A stretch of DNA of 64,000 nt, from NCBI RefSeq assembly GCF_024160875.1, contig NZ_JAIULA010000011.1, forward strand, positions 16,249 through 80,248, given 5' to 3'. Position 1 is the first letter of the stretch. Every line of letters begins with the position of its first letter. The DNA comes from Ligilactobacillus ubinensis. Its GTDB lineage: Bacteria; Bacillota; Bacilli; Lactobacillales; Lactobacillaceae. The notes under the pieces are model-generated. The model was not told the origin of the DNA, did no database searches, and saw nothing but the letters and a program-made list of their open reading frames with translations. The translations under genes and the position numbers were made by a program. Shown piece after piece: positions 46,385 to 57,692 of the stretch.

Positions 46385-46483
46385 TTAATAAACCGAGACA
46401 TTCGATCGCACAACACGCATGCTAATAATGACTAGGCTTAAAATAGATTCAACTGTGTTGCTACTACTTATATAACGCATCAT
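46385..46483 (-). CDS. leader peptide of the attenuator, 32 codons
   Basis: Starts at tandem ATG ATG (46483), SD AAGGGAG 9 nt before, and ends at TAA 46385. The peptide begins MMRYISSSNT and ends RSNVSVY. Of 32 residues, 8 are Ser and 12 are Ile, Leu or Val, with the run ILSLVIISMRVV resembling the enterobacterial ilv leader (SLVVISVVVI). Codon starvation for Ser or a branched-chain amino acid is the likely trigger. Too short to be a functional protein on its own. Confidence 0.8.
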   Translation of the reverse strand: MMRYISSSNTVESILSLVIISMRVVRSNVSVY

Positions 46484-46545
46484 AGCGACCGACTCCCTTC
46501 TTAATAATAAATTAGAAATAGATTAATTTTTTCTTTGATGAATAT

Positions 46546-46573
46546 ATCATACCAAATTAGATTAAAATTGCAA
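46546..46573 (-). promoter_or_regulatory. promoter of the attenuated leader
   Basis: On the minus strand TTGCAA (46573-46568), a 16-bp spacer and TGGTATGAT (extended -10, TATGAT 46551-46546), about 60 bp before the leader ATG. Confidence 0.65.
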
Positions 46574-46668
46574 GTCTTTTTTTAACATTTTCTTATTTTT
46601 TGTTGCTTTTTCAAAATAACTATCTTTTTTCTTCAATGTTTCCATTGTTTTCCTAATTAATTATCTCT

Positions 46669-46840
46669 AAAAAAAACCCTACGGTTATTTGCCGTAGAGA
46701 AAAAAGGAGTTATGTTTAGGTTATATGAGTCGGGGAACTCTTATAACCTATGTAAAATATCTCGGGGAAGACATTTTACAAATTATTTACTTTCTTTAGG
46801 GGGAGAAAAGTAAATGAAAAATTGTTTTTGTTATTAGGTA
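46669..46840 (-). ncRNA. small RNA with three tandem C-rich hairpin loops
   Basis: On the minus strand three hairpins are followed by a terminator. H1 46815-46785 stem AUUUACUUU/AAAGUAAAU, loop with CUCCCCCU. H2 46779-46752 stem GUAAAAU/AUUUUAC plus UCU/AGA, loop UCCCCG. H3 46749-46718 stem AGGUUAUA/UAUAACCU plus GAGU/ACUC, loop UCCCCG. Then ACUCCUUUUUUC and the terminator CUACGG/CCGUAG with U8 ending at 46669. C-rich UCCC loops in Gram-positive sRNAs bind Shine-Dalgarno sequences. The 5' end is approximate; no strong promoter was fixed. Antisense reading is AG-rich and has no terminator. Confidence 0.75.
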
Positions 46841-46919
46841 TGTTTATATAGTACTTAGAATTTATGAACTTTTTGTGAAACTTTATCGTTTAAAAATAGA
46901 TAAATTTGCAAAACCAACT

Positions 46920-48383
46920 TTAATTCTTCTTTACAATTAGTTTACGCTTAGCCCAGAAAGAAAAAAGAAGTGCCAATATTAATAAACTTGCTGCTACTAA
47001 CATAATTGTATGCATTCCGGAATGTAAAATATTCCGTAATTGCGGTAATAAGTTAACTGGTAAATTTTTATTTGTATCTGCATTACTTAATTTATTCATC
47101 ATACTCATCGTCACGCGTCCATCAGCTCTGGCAACACCTTGAACTAACTTTATATTTAATACTACCCCATAAACAGATGCCATAAATGTTTGTGCTAAGA
47201 TTCTTAAGAGATAGCTTAATGACGTTGCAGCTGGCATATCTTTCAAAGCGACATCTTGTTGCACTCTTATTTGTAAAGTTACAAAGACTAATCCTACCCC
47301 AAATCCATAAAAAGCCCCCATTGCTAATAACCAAACATAGGGCGTTTTCACATCTCCCAATAAGCCAACAATTGAAATCAGAATTCCGATTAATCCAAAT
47401 TGTACAATTGTTAAATCTTGAAATTTTCGCTGCAAAAACGGCACAGTATTTGCCCCTGCAAAATCAGTTATTGCTCCTGGGATTTGAGTCAGTCCACCTG
47501 CAAGGGCAGCTACTCCCAATAATCCTTGCGACCACATTGGCACATACGTATTAAATGCAATTGATGCTCCCCAAGCTAAACAAAAAAGCAAAAAATCAAC
47601 TACTAATGCTGTATTTTTAAATAAGTGACCTGGAATAATTGGCGTCGCAACTTGTTTTTCCACTTTAAATAACCAAATCAGTAGTATTATGCCAATTAAT
47701 AATAATATTAGAACATAATACCAAGAAAGTGAACCGACTGACTGTACACCAATCAGTAGCAACATCAGCCCTGTCACCAATAGTGTTGCCCCAAGATAAT
47801 CAAATTTTGTATTTGAAACTACTTTTTCCTCTCGATAAGAAAACTGTATCAAAAAAACAGTTATCAATCCAATTGGAATATTAATATAAAAGATCCAGTG
47901 CCAACTAAATACATCTACAATCCAACCACCTAGTAATGGACCTACAATTGACCCTATACTAAAACTCGCTGAGATCAATCCCAACACGCGGGCTCTCTGA
48001 TTAATGTTCTGGTAAATATAACCTATAATGATATAGGGTAAAGCACCCATTCCGCCTGCACCAATTCCCATTAATGTACGTGCCCCAATAAAAAAGAAAA
48101 TGTTGCGTGCCGTTGCTTCTAACAATGCTCCTAGTAAAAAAAGAAGTACTGAAAGTTGAAACGCTTTTTTGTTACCAATAATTTCGCCCAACTTACTCCA
48201 TAATGGAGTAAAAATTGACATTCCTAACAAAAAAACAGCTACAATCCATCCCATGTATTCAATACCTTGTAAATCACTAATAATTGCTGGCAATGCCGTA
48301 TTAATAATCGTCCCATCCAACCCAGCAATAACACTAGCTAATAACAGGCCGAATGTTACTATTTTTACTTGCTTCAAAGTCAT
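46920..48383 (-). CDS. MFS drug exporter, DHA2 (14-TMS) family
   Basis: A 487-residue, 14-helix transporter of the EmrB/QacA type. Markers are VIAGLDGTIINTALPAI in TM1, the motif LGEIIGNKKAFQL after TM2, RTLMGIGAGGMGALPYII in TM4 and LLGGWIVDVFSWHWIFYINIPIG (motif C region). Predicted proton-driven export of lipophilic compounds. The gene is monocistronic; no adjacent repressor was seen. Start ATG 48383 follows GGGGGGAG. Confidence 0.9.
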   Translation of the reverse strand: MTLKQVKIVTFGLLLASVIAGLDGTIINTALPAIISDLQGIEYMGWIVAVFLLGMSIFTPLWSKLGEIIGNKKAFQLSVLLFLLGALLEATARNIFFFIGARTLMGIGAGGMGALPYIIIGYIYQNINQRARVLGLISASFSIGSIVGPLLGGWIVDVFSWHWIFYINIPIGLITVFLIQFSYREEKVVSNTKFDYLGATLLVTGLMLLLIGVQSVGSLSWYYVLILLLIGIILLIWLFKVEKQVATPIIPGHLFKNTALVVDFLLFCLAWGASIAFNTYVPMWSQGLLGVAALAGGLTQIPGAITDFAGANTVPFLQRKFQDLTIVQFGLIGILISIVGLLGDVKTPYVWLLAMGAFYGFGVGLVFVTLQIRVQQDVALKDMPAATSLSYLLRILAQTFMASVYGVVLNIKLVQGVARADGRVTMSMMNKLSNADTNKNLPVNLLPQLRNILHSGMHTIMLVAASLLILALLFSFWAKRKLIVKKN

Positions 48384-48645
48384 TACAATAACTCCCCCCT
48401 CTACAGATATCCAATAGCTATCTTAACGGGACTAACAATATTTAACAAGCACTTTTTATTAATAACAATTTAATTTTAATTTTAGTCATTGAGCCTTCAT
48501 TGTTATAGTCTTAATTATTTTGTACGCTTCTCTCCTATCTAATCAATTAATAGCATCTTTATGCTAAAATAAAGAAAAAAGGTTAGCTACATTTCAAACA
48601 CCTAAATCAGCTTTATACTACTATCTATTATTCCGGAGAAACGTA

Positions 48646-49347
48646 ATGAAACGAAAAATTGTTGTTATCATCCTCACTGTCTGCTGCTTATTCTTTTTTC
48701 CAATACCATCAGTTTATGCACGTGCTGGTGGAGCAACTGGCGGTGGTAATACTACGGGAGGTGGCGGAACTGGGACTACAACTAGCGATTATGGCCGTTA
48801 TCGCGGTGGTTATTACTATGGACGCCCAAGCCCCATTAGTGATTTTATTTTCGCATCTATTTTTGTAGGCCTTGTTGGTTATCAATTCTTTACACGTTTT
48901 CGCAATCAACGGCAAAAAGAGTTGGCACTTCATGGTACTTATCCAATTGATGATCAATTAGCCGATCAATTTTCTGAACTATTTTACCAAGTTGAAAATG
49001 CATGGACACAAACTGACAAATCTACCTTAGCTCAATTAATGACACCACAATATTATACGAAGCAAGCAAAAATCATTGATAATTGGCGTGCCCGTGGTAA
49101 AATAAATCGGCTTGAAAGTATTGCAATTGTTTCTTTAAAGCGCGAAAGCAATGATTCCAAAGAACGCCCAAAAATCGTGGTAACTGCTCAAGCGCGTGAT
49201 TGGTTTGAATATCCAGCAAAATCTGCTGACTTTAATCAAACTCAACATGACGATGCTTTTATTTCAAGATTTACTGAAGTCTGGGAAATAGTTCCTCAAA
49301 CTAATCAGCTACTAGTAGATAATATTCGTCAAATCTCTGATTCTTAA
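48646..49347 (+). CDS. secreted/membrane Tim44-like domain protein
   Basis: A 233-residue protein. Signal peptide (KIVVIILTVCCLFFFPIPSVYA, cleavage near VYA-RA), a Gly/Thr-rich linker (GGGNTTGGGGTGTTT), a membrane helix (FIFASIFVGLVGYQFF), and a C-terminal Tim44-like fold (TQTDKSTLAQLMTPQYYTK, RFTEVWEIVP). Homologues are common in Lactobacillus. Role unknown, perhaps binding partners at the membrane. Start 48646 follows GGAG. Monocistronic with terminator. Confidence 0.82.
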   Translation: MKRKIVVIILTVCCLFFFPIPSVYARAGGATGGGNTTGGGGTGTTTSDYGRYRGGYYYGRPSPISDFIFASIFVGLVGYQFFTRFRNQRQKELALHGTYPIDDQLADQFSELFYQVENAWTQTDKSTLAQLMTPQYYTKQAKIIDNWRARGKINRLESIAIVSLKRESNDSKERPKIVVTAQARDWFEYPAKSADFNQTQHDDAFISRFTEVWEIVPQTNQLLVDNIRQISDS

Positions 49348-49360
49348 TATTGTTTTACTC

Positions 49361-49416
49361 AAAAAAAAGTATTATTACTCCATCATCTTAGATGACCAAG
49401 TGATAATACTTTTTTC
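49361..49416. terminator. bidirectional terminator after the Tim44-like gene
   Basis: Arms AAAAGTATTATTAC and GTGATAATACTTTT with one mismatch, A8 and T6 flanks, inner TCATC/GATGA pairing. Confidence 0.85.
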
Positions 49417-49580
49417 GTTACTTTCATTCAGCAAAATTTTGTTATTAGTAGCTCAGACTTTTTAAAATCTATTTCATCTCACAAAGTTTATAGAAGCAAG
49501 TTTCTGCCATTAAACGTTCGTTCTAGAAAATAAATTCTTGCCCTATTCAGTTACAATACATATTTTCATATGATTGGTTA

Positions 49581-50975
49581 TTACTTTAATTTACGTGACA
49601 TCTGTCTAAATTTAAAATTGGCAAATACTAAACAGACAACAATCAGAACAAATGCCAACCACATAGTCCAATGAAATCCTGAAAACAATGCTTTTCCTTT
49701 GTTTATACTTGAAGATAAAGTCTGTTTTTCTCCTAAAGAAAGTAACACTACAAAGACTGGTGTTCCAAGCGCTGATCCTAATTGAATTGAAGTATTGATA
49801 ATTGCCACACCATCAGTTTGATCACGTTCTGCTAATAAGCTCAAAGCATCGCTCTGATTTGGAGACCACATAAAACCAATGCCTGCATAAAGCAAACTAT
49901 TAAAAATAGTTATTAGTATTATACTACTACTCAAGTTTATCGTTAATTGCAGACAGATTCCCAATAACATTATTAAAAGTCCGCCAAATATCAACCATTT
50001 TCCACCATATTCATCATAAACTCTCCCAGCCATTATTGTGATAATAGCACAAATTATAGCGGCTGGAAACAACACCAAAGCAGACTGTAACGGTGATAAA
50101 TCCTTGCCACCTTCTAAAATCATTGGCAAAATAATGTTCATTGAAAATTGAATCATTTGAATTAAAATTATTAGCAGTGTGGCCAATAAAAATGCCTTTT
50201 CTTTGAAAACCTTCAAATTTAATAGAGGATGCACCAATGACTGTTGTCGATAATAAAATCCTATTAGCAATAGTATTCCAAAGACGAACAGACCTAATTT
50301 AAATCCCCAAAAAATTGCTGTATCTAAAATGCTAATTGCGTAAACAGTAGATGCTAATCCACTGGCAATTAATGCTACAGATACAACATCAATTTTAGGT
50401 TGTGTTAACTGTAATGGACTTCCCAATAAATAATATGCTCCAACAATGCAAATAACAATTAATGGAATCAACAAAATAAATAACATACGCCAAGTTGTTA
50501 CTTCTAAAATCAAACCTGAAATAATTGGACCAAAAGATGGACCAACTAAAATTATGCTTGTACAGAGAGCCATTACGCCACCTCTTTTTTCTAAGGGTGT
50601 TGTTGCAACAGCTGCTGACATCATAATTGGAGCTAATAATCCGGTCCCTAAAGCTTGAACCATTCTAGCAATTAGTAAAATAGGAAAGTTTATCGCACTA
50701 GCAGCAACAATTGTTCCTAATAAGAATAAACTCATTGCACCTATATACAGCCACTTAACAGAAAACTTTCGTAATAACAAAGCTGACAGTGGCACCATAA
50801 TAACGACAATTAACATATAGCCTGTAGCTAGCCATTGTACTGTACTAGCATTAACATGCATAACTTGCATTAAATCAGTTAATGCAATATTCAAAATAGT
50901 TTCATTAAATAGAGATAAAAACCCCCCTAGCAATAAAACGATTAACATACCAACATATTTCTTCCTATTTTGCAT
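49581..50975 (-). CDS. MFS drug exporter, DHA2 family, with TetR regulator
   Basis: A 464-residue, about 13-14-helix exporter of the EmrB/QacA kind (FNETILNIALTDLMQVM, TVQWLATGYMLIVVIMVPL, QALGTGLLAPIMMSAAV, GPSFGPIISGLILEVTTWRMLF). Its start overlaps the end of the TetR gene by 11 bp, so the pair is one operon and the regulator very probably represses it. Paralogue of the exporter at 46920 but clearly diverged. Confidence 0.9.
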   Translation of the reverse strand: MQNRKKYVGMLIVLLLGGFLSLFNETILNIALTDLMQVMHVNASTVQWLATGYMLIVVIMVPLSALLLRKFSVKWLYIGAMSLFLLGTIVAASAINFPILLIARMVQALGTGLLAPIMMSAAVATTPLEKRGGVMALCTSIILVGPSFGPIISGLILEVTTWRMLFILLIPLIVICIVGAYYLLGSPLQLTQPKIDVVSVALIASGLASTVYAISILDTAIFWGFKLGLFVFGILLLIGFYYRQQSLVHPLLNLKVFKEKAFLLATLLIILIQMIQFSMNIILPMILEGGKDLSPLQSALVLFPAAIICAIITIMAGRVYDEYGGKWLIFGGLLIMLLGICLQLTINLSSSIILITIFNSLLYAGIGFMWSPNQSDALSLLAERDQTDGVAIINTSIQLGSALGTPVFVVLLSLGEKQTLSSSINKGKALFSGFHWTMWLAFVLIVVCLVFANFKFRQMSRKLK

Positions 50976-51534
50976 CTACAGCGCTCCTAACTAACTGGGC
51001 AATCTGCTTTTCGACGATTTCTAATTGTTGCGTATTATTTAAAGCAACACACGTAAGTAGTGCTCCTTCAATATTACTTTGAATAGTTAAACCTAACTGT
51101 TGTGCTGTCTCATCTGGCAAAGCAAAACTTTTTAATTTTTCAGTATATAAGTTACTTAGCGTTGAAACAATTTGCTGGCACAGTTCATTTAATTCCTTAT
51201 CCTGTACTGTCTCTAAGACCATCAAACTCAATGACCAGGTACCAACACAATTAGCATGTTTAAGAGACTCAATCATCCCGCTAATTAGGTTATGCAGGCT
51301 AGTTTCAAAGTTAGCTGCTGAGTTTAATTGTGTTTTAACGTTATTGCACAAATCATTTCCGACATATTTAATAGCTTCAATGATAATTTCACGTTTACCA
51401 TTTGGAAAATAATAATATAGCGATCCTTTGGGAACCTGACTAGCAATTAAGATTTCTTTAATACCTATCGCATTTATCCCTTGTTGCTGAAACAATTGTG
51501 CTGCACTAGCAATAATGCTATTTTTTTTATTCAT
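50965..51534 (-). CDS. TetR/AcrR-family repressor
   Basis: A 189-residue regulator. N-terminal HTH (IIASAAQLFQQQGINAIGIKEILIASQVPKGSLYYYFPNG) of TetR type; the C-terminal domain binds a ligand. The second ATG (51534) is chosen because GGAGAG is 5-7 nt upstream; the first is too close. A palindromic operator lies 19 bp above the start. Controls itself and the exporter. Confidence 0.92.
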   Translation of the reverse strand: MNKKNSIIASAAQLFQQQGINAIGIKEILIASQVPKGSLYYYFPNGKREIIIEAIKYVGNDLCNNVKTQLNSAANFETSLHNLISGMIESLKHANCVGTWSLSLMVLETVQDKELNELCQQIVSTLSNLYTEKLKSFALPDETAQQLGLTIQSNIEGALLTCVALNNTQQLEIVEKQIAQLVRSAVDAK

Positions 51535-51552
51535 ATTCATCTCTCCTATATA

Positions 51553-51572
51553 TATAGACCGGTTGGTATATA
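51553..51572. promoter_or_regulatory. TetR operator
   Basis: TATAGACCGGTTGGTATATA, pattern TATA-N-ACC-N4-GGT-N-TATA, a near-perfect palindrome in the promoter region of the TetR-exporter operon. Confidence 0.75.
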
Positions 51573-51706
51573 ATGTTGGTTATTATAACCAATTCAATTA
51601 TTTTTGTCAAAAGATACTTCTCTTCAGATTAGAATCGTTGTCTACACCCATTTTAAAGTCACTCATAATCGCTTAATTAACTTATTAAAATTTTTTTAGT
51701 ATACAG

Positions 51707-51757
51707 AAAAACCCGATACTTGTTAGACAGATAAAAGTCTAGCAAGTATCGGGTTTT
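51707..51757 (-). terminator. terminator of rpsF-ssb-rpsR
   Basis: Arms AAAACCCGATACTTG and CAAGTATCGGGTTTT, inner TAGAC/GTCTA pairing. U-run on the minus strand. Confidence 0.9.
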
Positions 51758-51775
51758 AAAAATATTAATTGTCTA

Positions 51776-52015
51776 TTAGTCTTCTGCGACGAATGGTAAC
51801 AAGCCCATAATACGTGCACGCTTAATAGCAATCGTTAATTTACGTTGATTTTTAGCGCTAGTTCCAGTTACTCGACGAGGTAAAATCTTACCACGTTCTG
51901 AAACGAAACGTTTTAGTAAATCTGTGTCTTTGTAATCAATATATTCAATATGATTAGCAGCGATAAAGTCAACTTTACGACGACGACGACCGCCGCCTCT
52001 ACGTTGTTGTGCCAT
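51776..52015 (-). CDS. rpsR: 30S ribosomal protein S18
   Basis: A 79-residue small-subunit protein binding S6 and the 16S central domain. [37 protein letters not shown] and [17 protein letters not shown] are canonical. Last of the rpsF-ssb-rpsR operon, 20 bp after ssb, with GAGGGAAT upstream. Confidence 0.98.
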   Translation of the reverse strand: MAQQRRGGGRRRRKVDFIAANHIEYIDYKDTDLLKRFVSERGKILPRRVTGTSAKNQRKLTIAIKRARIMGLLPFVAED

Positions 52016-52035
52016 TGTATTCCCTCCTCTAACCT

Positions 52036-52584
52036 TTAGAATGGTAAATCATCATCAGCAATATCTATCTTATCGCCATCGTTAGCAAAAGGATCTGCAA
52101 CTTTACCGGCATTATTAGTGTTATTAGCACCATTGTTTGAAAAACCAGTAGGTTGCTGATTATTTGCTGCAGGATCTCCGTATGGATTACCATTGCTTGG
52201 ATATGATGAACCTTGATTAGGAGTGTTGTTACCTTGATTGCTGCCGCGATAACTTTCTGATTGGTTGCGTGACTCTAGTAAACTAAAGTTTTCTGCCAAT
52301 ACCTCTGTTACATAAACACGACTACCTTGCTGGTTTTCGTAATTACGTGTCTGAATACGGCCTTCAATACCAACCAACGAGCCTTTATGGGTAAAGTTAG
52401 CAAAATTTTCAGCTGGTTTACGCCACATTACGCAGTTAATAAAATCAGCTTCACGCTCACCTTGTTGATTTGTAAACCGACGATCAATAGCAATTGTAAA
52501 ATTAGCAACTGCAACGCCAGACGGTGTGAAACGTAAATCAGGATCCTTGGTCAAACGACCTACAAGCACGACATTGTTAATCAA
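52036..52584 (-). CDS. ssb: single-stranded DNA-binding protein
   Basis: A 182-residue SSB. OB-fold residues 1-110 ([59 protein letters not shown]), then a disordered Asn/Gln/Ser/Gly linker and the acidic tail DDDLPF that recruits partner proteins. Translated between rpsF and rpsR in the usual operon. Normal length. Confidence 0.98.
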   Translation of the reverse strand: MINNVVLVGRLTKDPDLRFTPSGVAVANFTIAIDRRFTNQQGEREADFINCVMWRKPAENFANFTHKGSLVGIEGRIQTRNYENQQGSRVYVTEVLAENFSLLESRNQSESYRGSNQGNNTPNQGSSYPSNGNPYGDPAANNQQPTGFSNNGANNTNNAGKVADPFANDGDKIDIADDDLPF

Positions 52585-52625
52585 AGTCTACTCCTCCTTT
52601 TGTTTAGTTCTTATTTATATAATTA

Positions 52626-52916
52626 TTAAGCTTCACGTTTAACGATCAGATGACGTAAGATACCGTCATTAATCTTAGCAAGACGATCAAACTCGTTAAT
52701 TGCTTCTGCATTGTCGGCTTTAATGTTTACGATGTGGTATACACCTTCCGTATAACCAGCAATTTCGTAAGCAAAACGACGCTTAGACCAGTCTTTTGAA
52801 TCTACAATCTCTGCACCATCATTTTTCAAAACATTATCAAAGCGTTCAACTACTTCGTTTTTAGCTGCTTCATCAAGTGATGGATTGATGATGTAAGTAA
52901 TTTCGTAATTTGTCAT
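52626..52916 (-). CDS. rpsF: 30S ribosomal protein S6
   Basis: A 96-residue protein, partner of S18. [25 protein letters not shown] and [14 protein letters not shown] mark the family. The start is ATG 52916 (MTNYEIT) with AAGGAGGTG 10-12 nt upstream; the longer frame with MQTV is rejected. First gene of the operon. Confidence 0.97.
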   Translation of the reverse strand: MTNYEITYIINPSLDEAAKNEVVERFDNVLKNDGAEIVDSKDWSKRRFAYEIAGYTEGVYHIVNIKADNAEAINEFDRLAKINDGILRHLIVKREA

Positions 52917-53011
52917 GACTGTTTGCACCTCCTTATGGACTATTGGTTCTTAATCTAATTGAGAACAAGGAGAATCTAAACTAATTGTTATTTAGATACT
53001 CACGGGTTAAA

Positions 53012-53040
53012 ATTATAACATTTTTTTTCTTTAAATACAA
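53012..53040 (-). promoter_or_regulatory. promoter of rpsF-ssb-rpsR
   Basis: On the minus strand TTGTAT (53040-53035), 17 bp, TATAAT (53017-53012). The ~90-nt leader has ATCTAAA/TTTAGAT and TTCT/AGAA stems; an S6:S18 autoregulatory motif is expected in this family but the diagnostic bulge was not clear. Confidence 0.7.
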
Positions 53041-53105
53041 GTAGAATCCTAAATACGTTTCACATATATAAATACGCAAAAACAACGCATTATTTTACAT
53101 TATTT

Positions 53106-55595
53106 TTATTTATTTTCTTCTTCTTGCGATTCTACTTCTTCTGTCTCAATTTCTTCTGGTTCTACTTTAGTCATTGTTGAAACAAATGCATCTTCATCTA
53201 AATTAATTAAATGAACACCCATTGTAGCTCGACCAGTCTGAGAAACGGTCTCAATATTAAAGCGAATCATCACACCTTTATTAGTGATAACCATAATATC
53301 TTCATTACCCTTTACAGTAGTCAAGCCAACCAGAGGACCATTTTTAGTTGTGATATTTGCTGTTTTAATTCCTTTTCCGCCACGGCCTTTAATCGGATAT
53401 TCACTTGATAACGTTTGTTTACCATAACCTTTTTCAGAGATAACAAAAACTTTACTCTCTGGTTCAAGAATATCAGCTCCAACAACATAATCATTTTCTC
53501 GCAATCTTATTCCTCTGACACCTGCCGCACCACGACCCATAATCCGAACAGCTTCTTCTGAAAATGAAACCGTATAGCCTAAGTGTGTCCCAATGATAAT
53601 GTTATTTTGCTTGTTGGTAACAGCTACATTAATTAATTCATCGTCATCACGTAATGATAATGCTCTTAAACCGTTCTTGCGAATATTAGTAAATTCAGAA
53701 ACTTCAGTTCGTTTAACAACACCTTTTTTGGTTGTAAAGAACAAGGTTAAATCTTCTACATTATTCTCTTCTTTTTGTTTTGCAGGCACATCAATAATTG
53801 TTGTTATTTTCTCTTCACCACTAATATTAAGCAAATTTATCACTGGTATTCCCTTGGCAGCACGACCATACTCTGGCACTTCATAACCTTTCATGCTGTA
53901 AACTTTACCTATATTTGTGAAAAAGAGAATTTTGTCATGGGTTGAAGCCGTAATCAGATGTTCAATGAAATCATCATCATGGACACCCATTCCTTGAACA
54001 CCACGACCACCACGATGTTGTTGCTTAAAATCACTTGTTGGTAATCGTTTGATATAACCATTATGTGTTAAGGTCAATACGATGTTTTCTTCTTCAATTA
54101 AATCCTCATCTTCAATGCTTAAAACTTCGCCAACCATCAATTCAGTTCTACGTTCATCACCAAAACGTTCTTGAATATCTAATAATTCTTCATAGATAAT
54201 TTGATGAATTCTTTCTGGTTTAGCTAGAATATCTTCATAATCAGCAATAGCTTCAACTGTTTTTTTGTATTCAGCTTCAACTTTTTCACGTTCCAAACCG
54301 GTTAACCGGACTAAACGCATATCAAGAATAGCTTGTGCCTGCTTATCACTTAAATTATATTCGTTAATTAAGCGATCTTTAGCCACTTCGCCACTTGGAG
54401 ACTTACGAATAATATCAATAATTGCTTGAATATGGTCTAAAGCAATGCGCAAACCTTCTAAAATATGCGCTCTTGCCTTAGCTTTTTTCAATTCAAACTC
54501 TGTTCTGCGCCGAATAACAGTTTCTTGATGTTTCAAATAATATTCAAGTATTTGTTTTAAGCCAAGAACTTTCGGGGTTCCATCCACAATTGCCAACATA
54601 TTAAAGCCAAATGAAGTTTGCATCAATGTTAATTTATATAAATTATTCAAAACAACTGATGCACTAATATCTCGGCGAATATCAATCGTGATTCGCATAC
54701 CTTCACGATCAGATTCATCTTTTATATCTGTAATACCTTCTATTTTCTTTTCTCGTGCTAATTCAGCAATTCGTTCAATCAATCTGGCTTTATTAACCAT
54801 ATATGGCAATTCATCAACAACTATCTGCTGACGACCATTGCTCATTTCCTCAATATCAACCTTAGCACGTAAGATTACTTGTCCACGACCAGTCTCATAT
54901 GCCTTACGAATTCCCGATTTTCCCATAACAATTCCGCCAGTTGGAAAATCCGGGCCTGGAATTGCTTCCATCAAATCAGCCGTTGTCGCATCAGGATTTT
55001 TCATCAAAATATGTAATCCTGAGATAACCTCTCCAAGATTGTGGGGCGGAATATTCGTTGTCATTCCGACAGCAATACCTGTTGCTCCATTAACTAATAA
55101 ATTAGGAAAACGGGCAGGCAAAACTTTAGGTTCTCTCTCATTACCATCATAATTATCTTGAAAGTCAATTGTATCTTTATTAATATCACGCAGCATTTCT
55201 AAAGTGATTTTGCTCATTTTAGCTTCAGTATAACGCATCGCCGCAGCTCCATCGCCATCAACAGAACCAAAGTTCCCATGACCATCCACTAACATATAAC
55301 GATAACTGAAATCCTGTGCCATTCTAACCATTGATTCATAAATTGCAGAGTCACCATGGGGGTGAAATTTCCCCATAACTTCTCCCACAATTCTGGCCGA
55401 TTTTTTATATGCCTTATCTGGTGTAACCCCTAATTCATTCATCCCATATAAAATGCGACGATGAACGGGTTTTAAACCATCACGGACATCTGGAAGTGCC
55501 CTTGCCACAATAACACTCATCGCATAATCTAAAAATGACGTCCGCATTACTTTAGATAAATCGACGTTTTTAATTCGCTCAGGTAAGTCTACCAC
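53106..55595 (-). CDS. gyrA: DNA gyrase subunit A
   Basis: DNA-cleaving subunit of gyrase, 829 residues, normal size. The active-site Tyr is in [16 protein letters not shown]; the N-terminal region holds [29 protein letters not shown], the quinolone-region [10 protein letters not shown], and the C-terminal beta-pinwheel the GyrA box [14 protein letters not shown] start at 55595 behind AAGGAGGT. 39 bp after gyrB. The acidic Glu-rich tail is typical. Confidence 0.98.
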   Translation of the reverse strand: MVDLPERIKNVDLSKVMRTSFLDYAMSVIVARALPDVRDGLKPVHRRILYGMNELGVTPDKAYKKSARIVGEVMGKFHPHGDSAIYESMVRMAQDFSYRYMLVDGHGNFGSVDGDGAAAMRYTEAKMSKITLEMLRDINKDTIDFQDNYDGNEREPKVLPARFPNLLVNGATGIAVGMTTNIPPHNLGEVISGLHILMKNPDATTADLMEAIPGPDFPTGGIVMGKSGIRKAYETGRGQVILRAKVDIEEMSNGRQQIVVDELPYMVNKARLIERIAELAREKKIEGITDIKDESDREGMRITIDIRRDISASVVLNNLYKLTLMQTSFGFNMLAIVDGTPKVLGLKQILEYYLKHQETVIRRRTEFELKKAKARAHILEGLRIALDHIQAIIDIIRKSPSGEVAKDRLINEYNLSDKQAQAILDMRLVRLTGLEREKVEAEYKKTVEAIADYEDILAKPERIHQIIYEELLDIQERFGDERRTELMVGEVLSIEDEDLIEEENIVLTLTHNGYIKRLPTSDFKQQHRGGRGVQGMGVHDDDFIEHLITASTHDKILFFTNIGKVYSMKGYEVPEYGRAAKGIPVINLLNISGEEKITTIIDVPAKQKEENNVEDLTLFFTTKKGVVKRTEVSEFTNIRKNGLRALSLRDDDELINVAVTNKQNNIIIGTHLGYTVSFSEEAVRIMGRGAAGVRGIRLRENDYVVGADILEPESKVFVISEKGYGKQTLSSEYPIKGRGGKGIKTANITTKNGPLVGLTTVKGNEDIMVITNKGVMIRFNIETVSQTGRATMGVHLINLDEDAFVSTMTKVEPEEIETEEVESQEEENK

Positions 55596-55634
55596 TAATT
55601 TTTACCTCCTTAATTATTGTCTCTCACTTCAAAA

Positions 55635-57629
<1,995 letters not shown>

Positions 57630-57692
57630 TTAGCAATCTTTTAACTGTGAATATTGTTGCTGCTCTTCTAATTGTGAGAATCAATACACTAA

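Noticed and set aside
46712..46815. CsrA-type GGA hairpins on the plus strand
   Set aside because: The plus-strand loops do contain GGGGA, but lactobacilli generally lack CsrA and only the minus strand has a terminator, so the C-rich reading is preferred.
52917..53011. S6:S18 autoregulatory RNA in the rpsF leader
   Set aside because: Expected from the family, but the diagnostic CCG bulge could not be placed in a convincing helix; left as a possibility only.
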